DNA of 64,000 nucleotides from Cyclobacteriaceae bacterium. Lineage in GTDB: Bacteria > Bacteroidota > Bacteroidia > Cytophagales > Cyclobacteriaceae. Below the pieces are notes generated by a model. It did not search any database, was not told the origin of the DNA, and saw only the letters and a list, made by a program, of their open reading frames with translations. Shown here piece by piece: positions 53,404 through 60,662 of this stretch; position 1 is the first letter of the stretch, and the number at the start of each line of letters is the position of its first letter. Both the position numbers and the translations under genes were made by a program. The stretch lies in assembly GCA_020436165.1 (NCBI GenBank), contig JAGQYI010000026.1:24830-88829 (forward strand), in the 5' to 3' direction.

Positions 53404-54672
53404 TTGATCGAATCTAAAATTCCGTTGGCAGAACGAATGAGGCCTTCAAAGCTTAGCGAGCTTATTGGCCAGGAGCATTTAGTGGGAGAAGGCAGTATTT
53501 TACGTTCTGTGATTGCCAGTGGAAGTTTACCTTCCATGATCTTGTGGGGTCCTCCCGGGGTGGGTAAAACCACCATTGCCAACATTATTGCCAATGAATT
53601 GAAAACTCCTTTTTTTACCTTAAGTGCCGTATCGGCCGGAGTTAAGGATGTGAGGGAGGTAATTGACAAAGCAAAACGCCTGGCTAAGGCTATATTGTTT
53701 ATCGATGAGATCCACCGATTCAACAAATCGCAGCAGGATGCGCTGCTGGGAGCCGTTGAGAAAGGAACGATTACCCTAATCGGTGCTACCACAGAGAACC
53801 CATCGTTTGAAGTTAACTCTGCGTTGCTGTCCCGCTGCCAGGTATACGTGCTTAAATCGCTTGAAGAGGAGCACCTGCAACAGCTGATCGAAAAGGCTTG
53901 TGAAAAAGATGTTGAGCTAGCCCAGCGGGAGATTGATATCCAGGAAAAGCAAGCGCTTTTCAACCTGTCAGGGGGTGATGCGCGTAAGCTCCTCAATTTG
54001 CTGGAGCTGATGGTGGAATCGACCAAAGACAAAAAGGTGGTGATTACCGATGATTTGGTAATAGAAAGGGCACAGCAGCGTGTGGCGATTTATGATAAAA
54101 AGGGAGACCAGCATTACGATATTATTTCAGCGTTTATAAAATCTATTCGTGGCAGCGATCCCAATGCAGCGGTGTATTACCTGGCCCGCATGATAGAAGG
54201 AGGCGAGGATGTAAAGTTTATTGCCCGCAGACTGGTGATACTGGCATCGGAAGATATTGGCAATGCCAACCCCACCGCCCTGATCATGGCCACCAATTGT
54301 TTTCAGGCGGTGAGCATGATCGGTTATCCGGAGTCAAGAATTATTTTATCGCAATGCGTTACTTATCTGGCTTCATCTCCTAAAAGCAATGCCAGCTACA
54401 TGGCCATTGCCGCTGCCCAAAAGTTGGTGCAGCAAACCGGGGACTTGCAGGTGCCTATGAACATACGCAACGCCCCCACCAAACTAATGAAGGAGCAAGG
54501 TTATGGGCAAGGCTACAAATACAGCCATGATTACGAGGGCAATTTTGCTGATCAGGAATTTCTACCTGATGAAATTAAAGGCACAAAACTCTATGACCCG
54601 GGCGACAATGCCCGTGAAAATGAACTGCGCAAACGCTTAAAGGCGTTATGGAAGGAGAAGTATGGGTATTGA
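53404..54672 (+). CDS. rarA: Replication-associated recombination protein A (RarA/MgsA)
   Basis: A 422-residue AAA+ ATPase of the clamp-loader-like MgsA/WRNIP1 family. The Walker A is GPPGVGKTT, Walker B LFIDEIHRFNKSQQDALL, and sensor 1 is IGATTENPSFEVN. The C-terminal tetramerisation region includes GSDPNAAVYYLARMIEGGED and RNAPTKLMKEQGYGQGY. A TTG start at 53404 is needed, because an in-frame stop lies 30 bases upstream with no ATG between. It gives the normal N-terminus PLAERMRPSKL. RarA acts at stalled replication forks. Its last 25 codons are echoed at 55236-55309. Confidence 0.95.
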   Translation: MIESKIPLAERMRPSKLSELIGQEHLVGEGSILRSVIASGSLPSMILWGPPGVGKTTIANIIANELKTPFFTLSAVSAGVKDVREVIDKAKRLAKAILFIDEIHRFNKSQQDALLGAVEKGTITLIGATTENPSFEVNSALLSRCQVYVLKSLEEEHLQQLIEKACEKDVELAQREIDIQEKQALFNLSGGDARKLLNLLELMVESTKDKKVVITDDLVIERAQQRVAIYDKKGDQHYDIISAFIKSIRGSDPNAAVYYLARMIEGGEDVKFIARRLVILASEDIGNANPTALIMATNCFQAVSMIGYPESRIILSQCVTYLASSPKSNASYMAIAAAQKLVQQTGDLQVPMNIRNAPTKLMKEQGYGQGYKYSHDYEGNFADQEFLPDEIKGTKLYDPGDNARENELRKRLKALWKEKYGY

Positions 54673-54683
54673 TTAAAGAAGGC

Positions 54684-54728
54684 TCATAACTTTCTCAGAG
54701 TCTCCTGTAGGTGACTCTGAGGAGGGAA
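54684..54728. repeat. Palindromic hairpin repeat, copy 1 (directly after rarA)
   Basis: CTCAGAGTC (54694-54702) and GACTCTGAG (54713-54721) form a 9-bp stem around TCCTGTAGGT. The same element, with a few substitutions over about 45 bases, recurs at 55922-55967 in the same orientation. It could also terminate rarA transcription, but no T-run follows. The two copies bracket both toxin-antitoxin cassettes. Confidence 0.75.
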
Positions 54729-54751
54729 ATGTGATTTTAACTCAAATCAAT

Positions 54752-54759
54752 TAAATTTG
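54752..54759 (+). promoter_or_regulatory. -7 box of the first rarA-linked toxin-antitoxin cassette
   Basis: TAAATTTG (TAnnTTTG) 19 bases before the antitoxin ATG. The surrounding bases (AAATGTGA, then TTTAACTCAAA) closely resemble those before the second cassette. Confidence 0.5.
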
Positions 54760-54778
54760 ATAGCAAACAGAATGATTT

Positions 54779-54976
54779 ATGAAAGGTATAAGCTATCTAA
54801 CTGACGACAAAAACCGAAAAGTAGCAGTACAAATTGACCTAAAAAAATATGGCAAGTTGTGGGAGGACTTTTATGACAGCATGATAGCAGAAATTCGTAA
54901 GGACGAAGAAAAAATACCCCTTGAGAAAGTTATTTCAGACTTAAAGGAAAAAGGTAAGCTGGATGAAGCAATATAA
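54779..54976 (+). CDS. Probable antitoxin of a RelE-type pair
   Basis: A 65-residue protein: a short beta stretch (ISYLTDDKNRKVAVQIDL) then a helical tail (LWEDFYDSMIAEIRKDEEKI). I do not recognise a named family, but the size, the position, and a 14-base overlap with a RelE-type toxin gene mark it as the antitoxin. The beta start may be the dimer or DNA-binding part and the helical tail the toxin-wrapping part. Confidence 0.75.
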   Translation: MKGISYLTDDKNRKVAVQIDLKKYGKLWEDFYDSMIAEIRKDEEKIPLEKVISDLKEKGKLDEAI

Positions 54977-55223
54977 GGTTGTTGTTAGTAAATCTGCTGC
55001 GAAAGAATTATCCAAACTGCCGAAAACTGCAAATAATAAAATCATCAAATCAATTATAGGTTTAGCAGATAATCCCAGACCAGGTGGTGCTATTAAATTA
55101 AAGGGGCGATCGGAGAACTGGCGTATTCGCATTGGCAATTACAGGGTGGTCTATGCAATAGATGACGAAATACATATTGTAGATGTGAGAAGGGTAGGGC
55201 ATAGGAAGGATATTTATGAATAA
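54963..55223 (+). CDS. RelE/ParE-type toxin
   Basis: An 86-residue RelE-superfamily protein: YKVVVSKSAAKELSKLPKTA (first strand and helix), KLKGRSENWRIRIGNYRVVY (central sheet) and VRRVGHRKDIYE (C-terminal end). The RIGNYRVVYAID and RVGHRKDIY motifs are those of RelE ribosome-dependent ribonucleases, so mRNA cleavage is the expected activity. It starts within the antitoxin gene and is followed at once by a duplicated rarA tail. Confidence 0.9.
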   Translation: MKQYKVVVSKSAAKELSKLPKTANNKIIKSIIGLADNPRPGGAIKLKGRSENWRIRIGNYRVVYAIDDEIHIVDVRRVGHRKDIYE

Positions 55224-55235
55224 CCCTTTTGAATT

Positions 55236-55334
55236 CCGGGGTACAACGCCCGTGAGAACAAACTGCGCAAGCGTTTGAAAACGCTTTGGAAGGAGAAGTA
55301 TGGGTATTGGGTTAAAAAAAATGTGAAATTCTAA
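55236..55334 (+). pseudogene. Diverged duplicate of the rarA 3' end
   Basis: Positions 55236-55309 align without gaps to the rarA end (54598-54671), with 13 mismatches in 74 bases (about 82% identity). Translation in the rarA frame gives PGYNARENKLRKRLKTLWKE followed by KYGY, against PGDNARENELRKRLKALWKE and KYGY in rarA. Most changes are silent, which points to two protein-coding histories. The copy then runs on for eight more codons to a stop at 55332-55334. It lacks the rest of rarA and has no start. Confidence 0.88.
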
Positions 55335-55361
55335 ATACACACTATTTAAACTCAAAATCTG

Positions 55362-55369
55362 TAAATTTG
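55362..55369 (+). promoter_or_regulatory. -7 box of the second rarA-linked toxin-antitoxin cassette
   Basis: TAAATTTG 17 bases before the antitoxin ATG, in a context similar to that of the first cassette (TTTAAACTCAAA, then TAAATTTGGTAT). Confidence 0.5.
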
Positions 55370-55385
55370 GTATAAATCAATTAAA

Positions 55386-55628
55386 ATGGACATTCAGGCA
55401 AAAAAACTAAACCTAATTGAATGGCTGGCAGGGGTTAACGATTCTAAGTTAATTAGCCAGTTCATGCTTTTAATGGAGGCGAACCTTGAAGGAGGGAAAT
55501 CTGTGCTTTCTGATGCTGAGAAAAGAGCAATTGACCAAGGTTTAAGTTCACTTGAAGCCGGGAAAGTATACTCACATGAGGAAGCTTCTGCGAAAACCCG
55601 AGCTAAATATCCAGACCTTTTTAAGTAA
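55386..55628 (+). CDS. Probable antitoxin of a ParE-type pair
   Basis: An 80-residue acidic helical protein. It has the pattern KLNLIEWLAGVNDSKLISQF, a flexible middle, then LSDAEKRAIDQGLSSLEAGK and VYSHEEASAKTRAKYP. The tail matches the EG(K)V-S-H-EE end seen in short Bacteroidota antitoxins paired with ParE/RelE toxins. Its stop is three bases before the toxin ATG. It shares no evident similarity with the first cassette's antitoxin. Confidence 0.8.
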   Translation: MDIQAKKLNLIEWLAGVNDSKLISQFMLLMEANLEGGKSVLSDAEKRAIDQGLSSLEAGKVYSHEEASAKTRAKYPDLFK

Positions 55629-55631
55629 GTG

Positions 55632-55919
55632 ATGAAAATTGTATGGTCAGAGGATGCTCTGAGGGATTATCATCAAAACATTGACTATCTTCTATTAAGT
55701 TGGCCTGTTGAAACTGTTCAAAAATTTATTAATGAGGTAGATTGGGTTTTGGAAATTCTGAAAATCAGTCCTAAGGCCTTTCCTTTAAGCGACTATAAAT
55801 CAGCAAGAAGAGCAGTTATTCGGAAGCAAATAACACTTTTTTACCGGATTGAAGGAGATGTAATACATCTGATTCGATTTTGGAATACGTATCAAAATCC
55901 GGAAACAATAAATTTGTAG
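55632..55919 (+). CDS. ParE/RelE-type toxin
   Basis: A 95-residue protein from the ATG at 55632 (a GTG lies just upstream). The ParE pattern is visible: WSEDALRDYHQNIDYLLLSW, INEVDWVLEILKISPKAFPL, then SARRAVIRKQITLFYRIEGD and HLIRFWNTYQNP. The C-terminal W-x-T-x-QNP end is typical of this Bacteroidota subgroup. Target (gyrase or mRNA) not determined. It is a different lineage from the RelE-type toxin of the first cassette. Confidence 0.88.
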   Translation: MKIVWSEDALRDYHQNIDYLLLSWPVETVQKFINEVDWVLEILKISPKAFPLSDYKSARRAVIRKQITLFYRIEGDVIHLIRFWNTYQNPETINL

Positions 55920-55921
55920 TT

Positions 55922-55967
55922 TATGACTTCCTCAGAGTCTCCCGTAGGTGACTCTGAGGAGGGGAAA
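55922..55967. repeat. Palindromic hairpin repeat, copy 2
   Basis: CTCAGAGTC (55931-55939) and GACTCTGAG (55950-55958), extendable to an 11-bp stem, around TCCCGTAGGT. It is a direct copy of 54684-54728 and lies just after the second toxin. Confidence 0.75.
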
Positions 55968-55968
55968 C

Positions 55969-56016
55969 ATGAAAAAATTGAAAATGTTATTAGCAGGTAT
56001 ATTGTCTTTCTCATAA
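55969..56016 (+). pseudogene. Possible truncated gene start (signal-peptide-like)
   Basis: ATG opens a 15-codon frame, MKKLKMLLAGILSFS, then TAA. It looks like the first part of a secretion signal whose mature protein is missing. It begins 11 bases after the second hairpin copy. It may be the remnant of a gene broken by the cassette insertion, or chance. Confidence 0.25.
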
Positions 56017-56313
56017 GCACTAACTCAAGCTAAAATGTCTTAGTCTTCAATTGTAATTTCATCAGTAGTACTAGAATTAATATCAATTATAATTACAATC
56101 TTAATTAAGTTGCTTTATGAATCAATTTTAGTTAAATAAAAAGAAAAAATAGAATTATACTTAAGAGTTTTGGTTTTCAATTTTGTTAAATCTAACTTTT
56201 AAAGTGGCTTTCGCTCTGAGCCAGCTTATTTTTCAGCCATATTTCTTACCTTCATTGCTACTTCGTGCCAACTGGCATATTTATTGGTTTAACACGGCTA
56301 AAAAATATAACCT

Positions 56314-57420
56314 ATGAAAGTATTTGCTACTATTTCCTTTTTCTTGCTATCCATTTTGAGTTATTCTCAAAATTGTTCCAACCCAACACCCAGCGTAATC
56401 TTTCAACAAAAGTTTAACCTTATTGCCCAGCAAAAAGGGGATATGTCGAAGCTGCGAGTTGCCAACGATTTTATGCGGAACGCATGCATTACCAGTAGTC
56501 AGGTAAAGTCCATAGCAGCATTGTTTGCAGAAGATTCCTACCGGTTGAAGTTCTGCATGGAAGCATCGAAGCATACGCTCGATATGGTTAATTTTTACGA
56601 TGTGTACGATGCATTCAGTACTTTTTCAACTGCTTTCCGTTTGCACGATTATGTGCACGACAAACAATTTAAAGGAGGCCAGCCTTTACCTGACAAGCCG
56701 GGTCCTCCCATAAAACCTACAATTCCGACTTTCCCGGCCATCTCCTATCCAAACTATACTACCTATAAGGGTAAAAAGGGATGCGAAGGGCCGGTAACAG
56801 ACGAACAAAAATTCGACAAAATAGCACAGAACGTCTTCGAACAGCCTACGGATGAGTCCAAAATGGTAGCAATCAGCAATGCGTTTGAAGGAGGTGCCTG
56901 CTTTTCGTTTGCTCAGGCCATGAAACTGGCTTCCTTGATTGAACAAGAGCCCTTACGATTGAAAGCATTGAAAGAAGAATACGCCAGCGTGTACGATATG
57001 GCAAATTACAATTTGGGAATTTATCTCTTTAAAACGAACACGCTGCAAAAAGAGTGGGCCAACTATGCCTCCAATGCCTATAATCTGGTTGTAAAACCCG
57101 GGCCTGCACAACCCGTAGAACCAAAATGCTACGTAACCGATGACGACTTTACCGATATTATCTCAACGCTTAGAGGAGTTTATTTTTCGAGAGACAAAAT
57201 GGAATTGATGGAGCGATGGGTAAAGGACCGCTGTTTCAGTGTAGAGCAGATAAAGACCATGATGAAGGAATTCCCTTCAGGAAAGGACGCAGTTGAGGTA
57301 GCTAAAATGTGCTGGTGGAGGTGTAACGAACAAAAGAATTATTACAAAGTGGTGGATGCTCTTACGTTTAGCACAGATAAGCAGGAGCTAAACCAGTTTA
57401 TTGACAAGAACAGTAAATAG
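56314..57420 (+). CDS. Secreted protein with three DUF4476-type repeats
   Basis: A 368-residue protein with a signal peptide (MKVFATISFFLLSILSYS). Three tandem helical modules of about 85-90 residues lie at roughly 30-115, 155-250 and 270-365. Each shows a short F-x-x-I-x start, a central cysteine-containing FxxxQxK helix (CITSSQVKSIAALF, CFSFAQAMKLASLI, CFSVEQIKTMMKEF), then a helix ending before Y-x-x-x-D/N. Proline-rich linkers separate them. This is the DUF4476 pattern, repeated. The family is common in Bacteroidota and has no known function. It is monocistronic. Confidence 0.8.
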   Translation: MKVFATISFFLLSILSYSQNCSNPTPSVIFQQKFNLIAQQKGDMSKLRVANDFMRNACITSSQVKSIAALFAEDSYRLKFCMEASKHTLDMVNFYDVYDAFSTFSTAFRLHDYVHDKQFKGGQPLPDKPGPPIKPTIPTFPAISYPNYTTYKGKKGCEGPVTDEQKFDKIAQNVFEQPTDESKMVAISNAFEGGACFSFAQAMKLASLIEQEPLRLKALKEEYASVYDMANYNLGIYLFKTNTLQKEWANYASNAYNLVVKPGPAQPVEPKCYVTDDDFTDIISTLRGVYFSRDKMELMERWVKDRCFSVEQIKTMMKEFPSGKDAVEVAKMCWWRCNEQKNYYKVVDALTFSTDKQELNQFIDKNSK

Positions 57421-57422
57421 CG

Positions 57423-57923
57423 TTAAATTCCATACCGCTCCACCAACACATTGCAATGATGCATAGAGTGCCCTGCAATCATTCTTCCCAGCTTTTCAAC
57501 CGTTAAGCCTTTGCCAATTTCGTTATCTGAATAGGTGAGCATTTCGGGTGTAAAGCTGTTGAAAAGCATTACGGTAGAAACCCTTTGCGCATAAAATTCC
57601 TCGAGAAATGACCCCAGGCTCCTGTTTACAAAACCCGAATGGAGCGCATAATGGTCGTCATCAAACGAAGCCAGGGGCGTGGTATCCTGGCGCGAATAGC
57701 GCATGGCGCGGTAGGCAAATACACGTTCGGCATCAATTATATGGCTGAGCACCTGGGCAATGGTCCATTTGCCGGGTTGGTAGCTGTAACCAAGTTGCGA
57801 CTCGCTAATGCGACCGAGCACCTCTCGGGCCTGTGCAGTGGAGTGCTCCAATGCCGCAGGCAATTCGTACCCTTGGGTAAGCGAAATATAGTGCCGGAAG
57901 AGTTCTGCGTAGTTGTTGGCCAT
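57423..57923 (-). CDS. DinB-fold family protein
   Basis: A 166-residue four-helix protein of the DinB_2 group. The putative metal ligands are in VLSHIIDAERVFAYRAMRY and IAGHSMHHCNVL. The motif PGKWTIAQVLSHI is standard. Family members are metal-dependent and include thiol S-transferases, but the role of this one is not known. Its ATG overlaps the stop of the potassium-channel gene, so the two are coupled. Confidence 0.85.
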   Translation of the reverse strand: MANNYAELFRHYISLTQGYELPAALEHSTAQAREVLGRISESQLGYSYQPGKWTIAQVLSHIIDAERVFAYRAMRYSRQDTTPLASFDDDHYALHSGFVNRSLGSFLEEFYAQRVSTVMLFNSFTPEMLTYSDNEIGKGLTVEKLGRMIAGHSMHHCNVLVERYGI

Positions 57924-58927
57924 TACCTGATATATACTTCTTTAAACTGCTGCATGCTTGCCTTTCGCCCAACCACAATAAAATACCAGTCCTCTTTTAG
58001 TGTTGTGTCAGGATCAGGGTTTACCTGTAAGCCGCCATTGCGTTTGCCTACGGCTAAAATATTTGCCCCGGCTTTTGAGCGAACGTGCAAATCCTGAATA
58101 CTCATACCCTTGAACTCATCCTTGAACTGCTCAAAGTAATATTCTTCCACTTCAAAACCTCCTTCAATACCATCCAGCATATTCAGGAATTTGATAATGT
58201 AGGGCTTGGTTATAAGATGCGCCATATGGCGTCCTCCAAGGGTGTCGGGCATTACTACCTCATCCACTCCGGCCTTTTTCAATTTTTTCTCTGCATGCGG
58301 GTCGCTCAAACGTGAGATCACAAAGATGTCCGGCTTTAGTTCTTTGGCAGTTAAGGCAATAAACACATTCTGGGCATCATCGGGCAAGGTGGAGATAATG
58401 TGTGTGGCCTGCTCAATATTGGCTTTAAGCAAGATTTCTTCGCTTCCAGCATCACCATGTATCAAAGGAGTTGTTTTCGGATCGATGTACTCATCAATTA
58501 TCTCCTTTCGGTTTTCAATGACGACAAACGGAGTGCCCTGGTGTTCCAGCTCCTGGCACGCCCTACGGCCATTGCGGCCATAGCCGCAAACGATCACATG
58601 GTTTTTCAATTTCATAATGCCCTTAAAATTAAAATACTTGTAAAACTCTTTTTGAAATTCCCCTTCGAATACATAGGTGGCAATGTACGACACAATGTAC
58701 GCGAAAATGCCCAGGTTGAGCACAATGTAAATACTCACAAATACCTTACCTGCACTTGAAAGCGGCTCCGATACCTGGTAGCCAACGGTTGAAACCGTAA
58801 TGATGGTCATGTAAAGGGCTTCCAATAAATTGTAATGCTCGATAAACATAAAACCTGAAACGCCTGTAAGAATACTAAGCGCCATCAGAATTAAGCTTAT
58901 GATCATTTTTTTAAAGCCCTTGCTCAT
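57923..58927 (-). CDS. Two-TM potassium channel with RCK (TrkA-N/TrkA-C) domains
   Basis: A 334-residue protein. TM1 (about 8-28), a pore helix with selectivity filter TVGYQ (47-51), and TM2 (about 62-85) form the pore unit. The cytoplasmic RCK domain has a Rossmann site VIVCGYGRNGRRACQELEHQ (about 112-130). A TrkA-C-like region covers about 250-333. It resembles bacterial ligand-gated K+ channels of the MthK/GsuK kind. The last filter residue is Gln instead of the usual Gly. It probably gates on nucleotide or divalent-ion binding. Confidence 0.9.
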   Translation of the reverse strand: MSKGFKKMIISLILMALSILTGVSGFMFIEHYNLLEALYMTIITVSTVGYQVSEPLSSAGKVFVSIYIVLNLGIFAYIVSYIATYVFEGEFQKEFYKYFNFKGIMKLKNHVIVCGYGRNGRRACQELEHQGTPFVVIENRKEIIDEYIDPKTTPLIHGDAGSEEILLKANIEQATHIISTLPDDAQNVFIALTAKELKPDIFVISRLSDPHAEKKLKKAGVDEVVMPDTLGGRHMAHLITKPYIIKFLNMLDGIEGGFEVEEYYFEQFKDEFKGMSIQDLHVRSKAGANILAVGKRNGGLQVNPDPDTTLKEDWYFIVVGRKASMQQFKEVYIR

Positions 58928-58957
58928 ACTGTTTTGTTTTCACGAATATACTAAGAT

Positions 58958-60517
58958 TTACATGCTCAACTCCTCAACCGCCTTTATTTGCCGGTCGGCT
59001 TTTTCGCGGATGATATCCTGCACGGGGCGGTCTTCTATTTTAGACTCCAGCCAGGAAATAATATCGAAATAAATAAAGGCCCTTTTCTCGTAAGGGTTCG
59101 ATTCCAGCGGAAGAAGTTGGGTTCTTAATATTTTAAAACGAGTAATTATTTCTTCGTTGGAGAGCCTTACGGAGCCAAGCCTTCTCAAAAAACTCAGAAT
59201 GTATTTTTGGTATAGCTGCAGGTTCTCCTTTTTCAAAAGGAAACGGTAGGTTGAACGAATGTAATAATCAATTACATCCTGATTGCCCAACTCATAATGA
59301 CAAATCAAGCTAAGGATTCTGGCAAACCCATGTACGTCTTCCCGTAAATCGGCACTTTCGGAGTTGATAATGCGATTCAGCCAATAAAGCGCCTCGCCAA
59401 AATTGCTGTCACCTGTGTACAGACAAGCGATCTTATAGAACATGATCAATCTTGAGTGGGCATCCAGCGCATCGTAGTACTGTGCTTCCAGGTCCGGCTT
59501 TATGCGTTCGAACATGCTCACGCCTTCTGTAAAATGCCCCCGCATAAACAAACCGTTGAACTCATGTACGTAGCTGTATTTAAAAAGCTTTTTGTTGATG
59601 TTTTCGGTAAAAACGACATTATGCATGAACCGAATTTTGCGGAACCTGCGTTTGGTTTGGGCAAACTCGTTGTATAGCCCTAGCCTCGATTGAGCGATCA
59701 TTAAGCTGTTTAACGCCTGGATGTACGATTCGAGCTTGGTGCGGATAAGGATGGGATTATCGAACAGGGTTATCCATTTTTTGGCAAAAAGGTAGCCTCG
59801 TTCAAAATCCTGGATAAAGAAAAAGTAATTGATGTATAAGGAATACAGGCTGAACTTTTCGTTAATGCTTAGCTCGTCCTCTTTCAGGGCCGGCATGCTG
59901 CTTTGAAAAATACGCTGCACGCGCTCGTGGTCTTTGGCATTACGGATAAAGCCTATTTGCTGGTAAAGTGAGTTCAATTCCAACTGTATGTTGGTAAACT
60001 TATTGATGTTATTGATTCGCTGGTTTACTGCCCGCGCCTCCTTGATCACCTCATTCACAAGCTTTCTCGAATCGCCATTGGCAGTGTGCAGCACTACATT
60101 TTTTTGCCACTTTAGAATTACAAGCAGCAACTCGGGGTTATCGCTTTTTTGAGCAAGCGCCTTTGCTTTTTTGAGCTGATTGGCGCACTGCTTATACTGG
60201 CTCCGGTTAAACAGTAAATGCGCATAGTCGATCATTTCACGAATCTGCGTATCTATGGAGCTTGAAAAGTGAAATCTTCTGAGGCTTTGAAGTATTTTCT
60301 TGTACAGATTGGCTTTTAAATTGGGAAGCTGTCCGGGTGTAATAAAAGAAAATTTTTCGTTCGTATTTATTTCTCCCTGATTATCAATGTGCTCAAACAG
60401 CCTGGCATATTTGGAATCGGTATTTTGAGCCAGTCCATGCATTTTAAAGTACCTTTTTTCGCTGGCACTCATCGATTTTATTAATTCGTAAAGCTCTTCG
60501 GACTGCGGCTTAGACAT
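58958..60517 (-). CDS. Conserved helical-repeat protein of unknown function
   Basis: A 519-residue soluble protein without signal peptide or TM helix. It begins with an ISKSMSASEKRYFKMHG-like segment (LIKSMSASEKRYFKMHGLAQ). Long runs of amphipathic helices follow, reminiscent of TPR repeats (for example QYKQCANQLKKAKALAQKSD and AHLLFNRSQY). I know proteins of this start and length from Bacteroidota but no function. It could be a scaffold or interaction protein. It is transcribed with its own promoter-like box toward the channel gene. Confidence 0.75.
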   Translation of the reverse strand: MSKPQSEELYELIKSMSASEKRYFKMHGLAQNTDSKYARLFEHIDNQGEINTNEKFSFITPGQLPNLKANLYKKILQSLRRFHFSSSIDTQIREMIDYAHLLFNRSQYKQCANQLKKAKALAQKSDNPELLLVILKWQKNVVLHTANGDSRKLVNEVIKEARAVNQRINNINKFTNIQLELNSLYQQIGFIRNAKDHERVQRIFQSSMPALKEDELSINEKFSLYSLYINYFFFIQDFERGYLFAKKWITLFDNPILIRTKLESYIQALNSLMIAQSRLGLYNEFAQTKRRFRKIRFMHNVVFTENINKKLFKYSYVHEFNGLFMRGHFTEGVSMFERIKPDLEAQYYDALDAHSRLIMFYKIACLYTGDSNFGEALYWLNRIINSESADLREDVHGFARILSLICHYELGNQDVIDYYIRSTYRFLLKKENLQLYQKYILSFLRRLGSVRLSNEEIITRFKILRTQLLPLESNPYEKRAFIYFDIISWLESKIEDRPVQDIIREKADRQIKAVEELSM

Positions 60518-60533
60518 TGTATTTATATTTATT

Positions 60534-60541
60534 CAAATATA
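60534..60541 (-). promoter_or_regulatory. Candidate -7 box for the helical-repeat gene
   Basis: The minus strand reads TATATTTG (TAnnTTTG) 16 bases before the ATG at 60517. Confidence 0.45.
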
Positions 60542-60628
60542 GCTTAATTAACCTTATTTTACCATTTACAATTTTTAGCATGTGTATTTATTCTGTAATT
60601 AGGCATTTTTTGCGCTGATAGTCTAAAA

Positions 60629-60636
60629 TAGTTTTG
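60629..60636 (+). promoter_or_regulatory. Candidate -7 box of the leu operon
   Basis: TAGTTTTG (TAnnTTTG) 26 bases before the leuA ATG. A TTTG at 60609-60612 could be the -33 element, although the 16-base spacing is short. No leader peptide rich in leucine codons or T-box is visible, so attenuation is not supported. Confidence 0.45.
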
Positions 60637-60662
60637 ATGTTTTAGAATCAATTCCTACTATC

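Larger units (their letters stand above)
55920..56313. other. Gap of 394 bases after the second cassette
   Basis: It contains the second copy of the hairpin repeat and a 15-codon signal-peptide-like frame (55969-56016). The remainder is very AT-rich, and I see no gene, RNA or clear promoter in it. Confidence 0.6.

Noticed and set aside
53373..54032. A long open frame (about 219 codons) on the minus strand inside rarA
   Set aside because: It is antisense to well-conserved rarA sequence, serine-rich, and has no domain pattern. It reflects codon bias of the real gene.
54596..55310. Assembly duplication as an explanation for the two rarA tails
   Set aside because: The copies differ at 13 of 74 positions, mostly silent, with different genes between them. 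A sequencing or assembly error would give identical copies.
60518..60662. A leucine leader peptide or T-box attenuator before leuA
   Set aside because: No short frame with clustered leucine codons and no terminator hairpin was found in the 145-base gap.
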